Shown piece after piece: positions 56,891 to 64,000 of a DNA stretch of 64,000 nt (position 1 is its first letter; each line of letters begins with the position of its first letter). A program made the position numbers and the translations under genes. The notes below the pieces were generated by a model. The model worked only from the letters and a program-made list of their open reading frames with translations. It was not told the DNA's origin and did no database searches. The stretch comes from Calliphora vicina. Taxonomy: Eukaryota > Arthropoda > Insecta > Diptera > Calliphoridae. The stretch is taken from the NCBI RefSeq assembly GCF_958450345.1, contig NC_088781.1, forward strand, positions 22,597,857 through 22,661,856, given 5' to 3'.

Positions 56891-59800
56891 TTTCGTAAAC
56901 ATAAATGTCGCTTTAAGATGTTAAATAGCGGTCTAAGTGGAAAAACGACTTCCATCTGTGATTACTTACATTTTCAACCAGAAATCAGAAAAAGGACGAT
57001 CATCTGTGATCACTTACATTTTCAACCAAAAATCGATTTTTATATGAAAATCAAATTAAACTCAAAATTGGCTATAAGTCGGTAAATAGTGGTCCAAATG
57101 GAAAAAGGACGATCATCTGTGGTCACTTGCATTTTCACACAAAAATCGATTTTTTATGAAAATCAAGTAAAACATAAAATTGGCTATAAGTCGGTAAATA
57201 GTGGTCCAAATGGAAAAAGAACGATCATCTGTGATTTTTTATATGAAAATCACGTAAAACATAAAATTGGCTATAAGTCGGTAAATAGTGGTCCAAATGG
57301 AAAAAGGACGATCATCTGCGATCACTTACATTTTCACCCAAAAATCGATTTTTTATATGAAAATTAAGTAAAACATAAAATTGGCTATAAGTCGCTAAAT
57401 AGTGGTCCAAATGGAAAAAGGACGATCATCTGTGATCACTTATATTTTCAACCAAAAATCGAATTTTGATATGAAAATTAAGTAAAACATAAAATTGGCT
57501 ATAAGTCGGTAAATAGTGGTCCAAATGGAAAAAGGACGATCATCTGTGATCACTTGCATTTTCACCCAAAAATCGATTTTTTATATGAAAATCAAGTAAA
57601 ACATAAAATTGGCTATAAGTCGGTAAATAGTGGTCCAAATGGAAAAACGACGATCATCTGTGATCACCTGTATTTTCAACCAAAAATCGATTTTTTATAT
57701 GAAAATCAAATTAAACATAAAATTGGCTATAAGTCGGTAAATAGTGGTCCAAATGGAAAAAGGACGATCATCTGTGATCACTTGCATTTTCACCCAAAAA
57801 TCGATTTTTTATATGAAAATCAAATTAAACATAAAATTGGCTATAAGTCGGTAAATAGTGGTCCAAATGGAAAAAGGACGATCATCTGTGATCACTTGCA
57901 TTTTCACCCAAAAATCGATTTTTTATATGAAAATCAAATTAAACATAAAATTGGCTATAATTCGGTAAATAGTGGTCCAAATGGAAAAAGAACGATCATC
58001 TATGATCACTTGCATTTTCACCCAAAAATCGATTTTTTATATGAAAATCAAGTAAAACATAAGTCGGTAAATAGTGGTCCAAATGGAAAAAGGACGATCA
58101 TCAGTGATCACTTGCATTTTCACCCAAAAATCGATTTTTTATATGAAAATCAAATTAAACACAAAATTGGCTATAAGTCGGTAAATAGTGGTCCAAATGG
58201 AAAAAAGAAGATCATCTGTGATCACTTACATTTTCAACCAAAAATCGATTTTTATATGAAAATCAAATTAAAAACAAAATTGGCTATAAGTGGTAAATAG
58301 TGGTCCAAATGGAAAAAGGACGATCATCTGTGATCACTTATATTTTCACCCAAAAATCGATTTTTTATATGAAAATCAAGTAAAACTTAAAATTGGCTAT
58401 AAGTCGGTAAATAGTGGTCCAAATTGAAAAAGAACGATCATCTGTGATCACTTGCATTTTCACCCAAAAATCCATTTTTTATATGAAAATCAAGTAAAAC
58501 ATAAAATTGGCTATAAGTCGGTAAATAGTGGTCCAAATTGAAAAAGAACGATCATCTGTGATCACTTGCATTTTCACCCAAAAATCCATTTTTTATATGA
58601 AAATCAAGTAAAACATAAAATTGGCTATAAGTCGGTAAATAGTTGTCCAAATGGAAAAAGGACGATCATCTGTGATCACTTACATTTTCAACCAAAAATC
58701 GATTTTTTATATGAAAATCAAATTAAACATAAAATTGGCTATAAGTCGGTAAATAGTGGTCCAAATGGAAAAAGTACGATCATCTGTGATCACTTGCATT
58801 TTCAACCAAAAATCGATTTTTTATATGAAAATCAAATTAAACATAAAATTGGCTATAAGTCGGTAAATAGTGGTCCAAATGGAAGAAGGACGATCATCTG
58901 TGATCACTTGCATTTTCACCCAAAAATCGATTTTTTATATGAAAATCAAATTAAACACAAAATTGGCTATAAGTCGGTAAATAGTGGTCCAAATGGAAAA
59001 AAGAAGATCATCTGTCGATTTTTATATGAAAATCAAATTAAACACAAAATTGGCTATAAGTCGGTAAATAGTGGTCCAAATGGAAAAAGTACGATCATCT
59101 GTGATCACTTGCATTTTCACCCAAAAATCGATTTTTTATATGAAAATCAAATTAAACATAAAATTGGCTATAAGTCGGTAAATAGTGGTCCAAATGGAAG
59201 AAGGACGATCATCTGTGATCACTTGCATTTTCACCCAAAAATCGATTTTTTATATGAAAATCAAATTAAACATAAAATTGGCTATAAGTCGGTAAATAGT
59301 GGTCCAAATGGAAGAAGGACGATCATCTGTGATCACTTGCATTTTCACCCAAAAATCGATTTTTTATATGAAAATCAAATTAAACATAAAATTGGCTATA
59401 AGTCGGTAAATAGTGGCCCAAATGGAAAAAGGACGATCATCTGTGATCACTTGCATTTTCACCCAAAAATCGATTTTTTATATGAAAATCAAATTAAACA
59501 TAAAATTGGCTATAAGTCGGTAAATAGTGGTCCAAATGGAAGAAGGACGATCATCTGTGATCACTTGCATTTTCACCCAAAAATCGATTTTTTATATGAA
59601 AATCAAATTAAACACAAAATTGGCTATAAGTCGGTAAATAGTGGTCCAAATGGAAAAAAGAAGATCATCTGTCGATTTTTATATGAAAATCAAATTAAAC
59701 ACAAAATTGGCTATAAGTCGGTAAATAGTGGTCCAAATGGAAAAAGTACGATCATCTGTGATCACTTGCATTTTCACCCAAAAATCGATTTTTTATATGA

Positions 59801-62800
59801 AAATCAAATTAAACATAAAATTGGCTATAAGTCGGTAAATAGTGGTCCAAATGGAAGAAGGACGATCATCTGTGATCACTTGCATTTTCACCCAAAAATC
59901 GATTTTTTATATGAAAATCAAATTAAACATAAAATTGGCTATAAGTCGGTAAATAGTGGTCCAAATGGAAGAAGGACGATCATCTGTGATCACTTGCATT
60001 TTCACCCAAAAATCGATTTTTTATATGAAAATCAAATTAAACATAAAATTGGCTATAAGTCGGTAAATAGTGGCCCAAATGGAAAAAGGACGATCATCTG
60101 TGATCACTTGCATTTTCACCCAAAAATCGATTTTTTATATGAAAATCAAATTAAACATAAAATTGGCTATAAGTTGGTAAAGAGTGGTCCAAATGGAAAA
60201 AGGACGATCATCTGTGATCACTTATATTTTCAACCAAAAATCGATTTTTTATATGAAAATCAAGTAAAACTTAATATTGGCTATAAGTCGGTAAATAGTG
60301 GTCCAAATGGAAAAAGGACGATCATCTGTGATCACTTGCATTTTCACCCAAAAATCGATTTTTTATATAAAAATCAAATAAAACATAAAATTGGCTATAA
60401 GTCGGTATATAGTGGTCCAAATGGAAAAAGGACGATCATCTGTGATCACTTATATTTCCAACCAAAAATCGATTTTTTATATGAAAATCATTAAAAACAT
60501 AAAATTGGCTAAAAGTCGGTAAATAGTGGTCCAAATGGAAAAAGGACGATCATCTGTGATCACTTATATTTTCACCCAAAAATCGATTTTTTATATGAAA
60601 ATCAAGTAAAACTTAATATTGGCTATAAGTCGGTAAATAGTGGTCCAAATGGAAAAAGGACGATCATCTGTGATCACTTGCATTTTCACCCAAAAATCGA
60701 TTTTTTATATAAAAATCAAATAAAACATAAAATTGGCTATAAGTCGGTATATAGTGGTCCAAATGGAAAAAGGACGATCATCTGTGATCACTTATATTTC
60801 CAACCAAAAATCGATTTTTTATATGAAAATCATTAAAAACATAAAATTGGCTAAAAGTCGGTAAATAGTGGTCCAAATGGAAAAAGGACGATCATCTGTG
60901 ATCACTTATATTTTCACCCAAAAATCGATTTTTTATATGAAAATCAAGTAAAACTTAAAATTGGCTATAAGTCGGTAAATAGTGGTCCAAATTGAAAAAG
61001 AACGATCATCTGTGATCACTTGCATTTTCACCCAAAAATCCATTTTTTATATGAAAATCAAGTAAAACATAAAATTGGCTATAAGTCGGTAAATAGTGGT
61101 CCAAATTGAAAAAAGAAGATCATCTGTGATCACTTACATTTTCAACCAAAAATCGATTTTTATATGAAAATCAAATTAAACACAAAATTGGCTATAAGTC
61201 GGTAAATAGTGGTCCAAATGGAAAAAGGACGATCATCTGTGATCACTTACATTTTCACCCAAAAATCGATTTTTTATATGAAAATCAAATTAAACACAAA
61301 ATTGGCTATAAGTCGGTAAATAGTGGTCCAAATGGAAAAAGTACGATCATCTGTGATCACTTGCATTTTCACCCAAAAATCGATTTTTTATATGAAAATC
61401 AAATTAAACATAAAATTGGCTATAAGTCGGTAAATAGTGGTCCAAATGGAAAAAGGACGATCATCTGTGATCACTTGCATTTTCACCCAAAAATCGATTT
61501 TTTATATGAAAATCAAATTAAACATAAAATTGGCTATAAGTCGGTAAATAGTGGCCCAAATGGAAAAAGGACGATCATCTGTGATCACTTGCATTTTCAC
61601 CCAAAAATCGATTTTTTATATGAAAATCAAATTAAACATAAAATTGGCTATAAGTTGGTAAATAGTGGTCCAAATGGAAAAAGGACGATCATCTGTGATC
61701 ACTTATATTTTCAACCAAAAATCGATTTTTATATGAAAATCAAATTAAACACAAAATTGGCTATAAGTCGGTAAATAGTGGTCCAAATGGACAAAGGACG
61801 ATCATCTGTGATCACTTATATTTTCACCCAAAAATCGATTTTTTATATGAAAATCAAGTAAAACTTAATATTGGCTATAAGTCGGTAAATAGTGGTCCAA
61901 ATGGAAAAAGGACGATCATCTGTGATCACTTGCATTTTCACCCAAAAATCGATTTTTTATATAAAAATCAAATAAAACATAAAATTGGCTATAAGTCGGT
62001 ATATAGTGGTCCAAATGGAAAAAGGACGATCATCTGTGATCACTTATATTTCCAACCAAAAATCGATTTTTTATATGAAAATTATTAAAAACATAAAATT
62101 GGCTAAAAGTCGGTAAATAGTGGTCCAAATGGAAAAAGGACGATCATCTGTGATCACTTACATTTTCACCCAAAAATCTATTTTTTATATGAAAATCAAG
62201 TAAAACATAAAATTGGCTATAAGTCGGTAAATAGTGGTCCAAATGGAAAAAGGACGATCATCTGTGATCACTTGCATTTTCAACCAAAAATCGATTTTTT
62301 ATATGAAAATCAAATTAAACACAAAATTGGCTATAAGTCGGTAAAAAGTGGTCCAAATGGAAAAAGGACGATCATCTGTGATCACTTGCATTTTCACAAA
62401 AAAATCGATTTTTTATATGAAAATCCAATAAAACATAAAATTGGCTATAAGTCGGTAAATAGTGGTCCAAATGGAAAAAGGACGATCATCTGTGATCACT
62501 TACATTTTCACCCAAAAATCGATTTTTTATATGAAAATCAAATTAAACATAAAATTGGCTATAAGTCGGTAAATAGTGGTCCAAATGGAAAAAGGACGAT
62601 CATCTGTGATCACTTGCATTTTCACCCAAAAATCGATTATTTTATTTGAAAATCAAGTTAAACATAAAATTGGCTATAAGTCGGTAAATAGTGGTCCAAA
62701 TGGAAAAAGGACGATCATCTGTGATCACTTGTATTTTCACCCATAAATCGATTTTTTATATGAAAATCAAGTAAAACATAAAATTGGCTATAAGTCGGTA

Positions 62801-64000
62801 AATAGTGGTCCAAATGGAAAAAGGACGATCATCTGTGATCACTTGCATTTTCACCCAAAAATCGATTTTTTTATTTGAAAATCAAGTTAAACATAAAATT
62901 GGCTATAAGTCGGTAAATAGTGGTCCAAATGGAAAAAGGACGATCATCTGTGATCACTTACATTTTCACCCAAAAATCTATTTTTTATATGAAAATCAAA
63001 TTAAACATAAAATTGGCTATAAGTTGGTAAATAGTGGTCCAAATGGAAAAAGGTCGATCATCTGTGATCACTTATATTTTCAACCAAAAATCGATTTTTA
63101 TATGAAAATCAAATTAAACACAAAATTGGCTATAAGTCGGTAAATAGTGGTCCAAATGGAAAAAGGACGATCATCTGTGATCACTTACATTTTCACCCAA
63201 AAATCGATTTTTTATATGAAAATCAAGTAAAACTTAATATTGGCTATAAGTCGGTAAATAGTGGTCCAAATGGAAAAAGGACGATCATCTGTGATCACTT
63301 GCATTTTCACCCAAAAATCGATTTTTTATATAAAAATTAAATAAAACATAAAATTGGCTATAAGTCGGTATATAGTGGTCCAAATGGAAAAAGGACGATC
63401 ATCTGTGATCACTTGCATTTTCAACCAAAAATCGATTTTTTATATGAAAATCAAATTAAACACAAAATTGGCTATAAGTCGGTAAATAGTGGTCCAAATG
63501 GAAAAAGGACGATCATCTGTGATCACTTGCATTTTCACAAAAAAATCGATTTTTTATATGAAAATCCAATAAAACATAAAATTGGCTATAAGTCGGTAAA
63601 TAGTGGTCCAAATGGAAAAAGGACGATCATCTGTGATCACTTACATTTTCACCCAAAAATCGATTTTTTATATGAAAATCAAATTAAACACAAAATTGGC
63701 TATAAGTCGGTAAATAGTGGTCCAAATGGAAAAAGTACGATCATCTGTGATCACTTGCATTTTCACCCAAAAATCGATTTTTTATATGAAAATCAAATTA
63801 AACATAAAATTGGCTATAAGTCGGTAAATAGTGGTCCAAATGGAAAAAGGACGATCATCTGTGATCACTTGCATTTTCACCCAAAAATCGATTATTTTAT
63901 TTGAAAATCAAGTTAAACATAAAATTGGCTATAAGTCGGTAAATAGTGGTCCAAATGGAAAAAGTACGATCATCTGTGATCACTTGCATTTTCACCCAAA
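56891..64000. repeat. Satellite array, 114-bp unit, about 62 copies, open at window end
   Basis: Each unit reads GGTCCAAATGGAAAAAGGAC, GATCATCTGTGATCACTTGC, ATTTTCACCCAAAAATCGAT, TTTTTATATGAAAATCAAAT, TAAACATAAAATTGGCTATA and AGTCGGTAAATAGT. It contains the palindromes AAAAATCGATTTTT and TGATCA-CTG-TGATCA-like dyads. The first units (56891-57000) are clearly more diverged than the interior, a usual sign of an array edge. The array has no right end here. Because 114 is 38 codons, one plus frame stays open for long stretches (642, 248, 163, 137 codons). It is broken elsewhere by one-base changes in T runs and by TAA in the AAATCAAGTAAAAC variants, so I treat it as non-coding. Confidence 0.97.
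58880..60165. repeat. Higher-order repeat, 657 bp x 2, within the 114-bp array
   Basis: A shortened unit lacking 27 bp (AAGATCATCTGTCGATTTTT) starts at 59004 and again at 59661. The 657-bp distance equals five full units plus one 87-bp unit. The order of single-base variants in the other five units (GGAAAAAGTACG, GGAAGAAGGACG twice, GGAAAAAGGACG, GGAAGAAGGACG) is the same in both periods, and homology ends near 60165. A separate three-unit (342-bp) period is seen at 60489/60831. Confidence 0.9.

Overview
The window looks like AT-rich, non-coding nuclear DNA of a true fly, most likely a calyptrate (blow fly or house fly group). The evidence is the company of elements: mariner, piggyBac, hAT, several non-LTR retrotransposon relics, a tRNA-derived SINE, and many copies of a fly-type dispersed repeat that begins with AAAACAAGTAAGA plus a hairpin and ends in a hairpin and GGGTATAA. 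The species assignment is inference. I found no convincing host gene, rRNA or working tRNA. Every recognisable protein-coding stretch is a broken piece of a transposable element, with stops, frameshifts or lost catalytic residues.

Layout. Positions 1-13650 hold AT-rich DNA with a 12-bp minisatellite, several copies of the hairpin-ended repeat (here called HB elements: a long form, a short form 'A' and a form 'B'), a reverse-transcriptase tail and a GC-richer coding relic. At 14492-16140 lies a piggyBac-type element with TTAA target duplications and both ends of a decayed transposase. At 20118-24608 a perfect (TACTATT)n array of about 640 copies replaces the 3' end of an HB-A element. At 27430-29893 is a second array of 41/42-bp units built on an 18-bp palindrome. 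At 31591-32225 a mariner relic is split by a foldback element. At 32283-35690 an old, diverged tandem array has been invaded by a hAT element (8-bp target duplication), which itself holds an LTR-like repeat, and by a SINE. At 37498-41000 are a 367-bp tandem repeat, a 73-bp hAT-type mini-element with a perfect 8-bp duplication, and a second copy of the LTR-like repeat carrying two nested insertions. At 41262-43506 lie two decayed reverse transcriptases of one clade, the second ending in a 487-bp foldback element. At 46580-48066 are two more mariner relics, at 49505-51381 a long HB element on the minus strand, at 52070-53314 a hAT element with 8-bp duplication, and at 53975-56110 further non-LTR and mariner relics on the minus strand. 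From 56891 to the window end runs a third array, of 114-bp units with higher-order structure.

Nothing here works as a gene system. The coherent story is layered transposon insertion plus three independent tandem-array expansions. The items most worth follow-up are the three arrays, the modular HB family whose two ends are hairpins, the foldback family with constant ends and unrelated arms, and insertions whose empty sites can be read within this same window.
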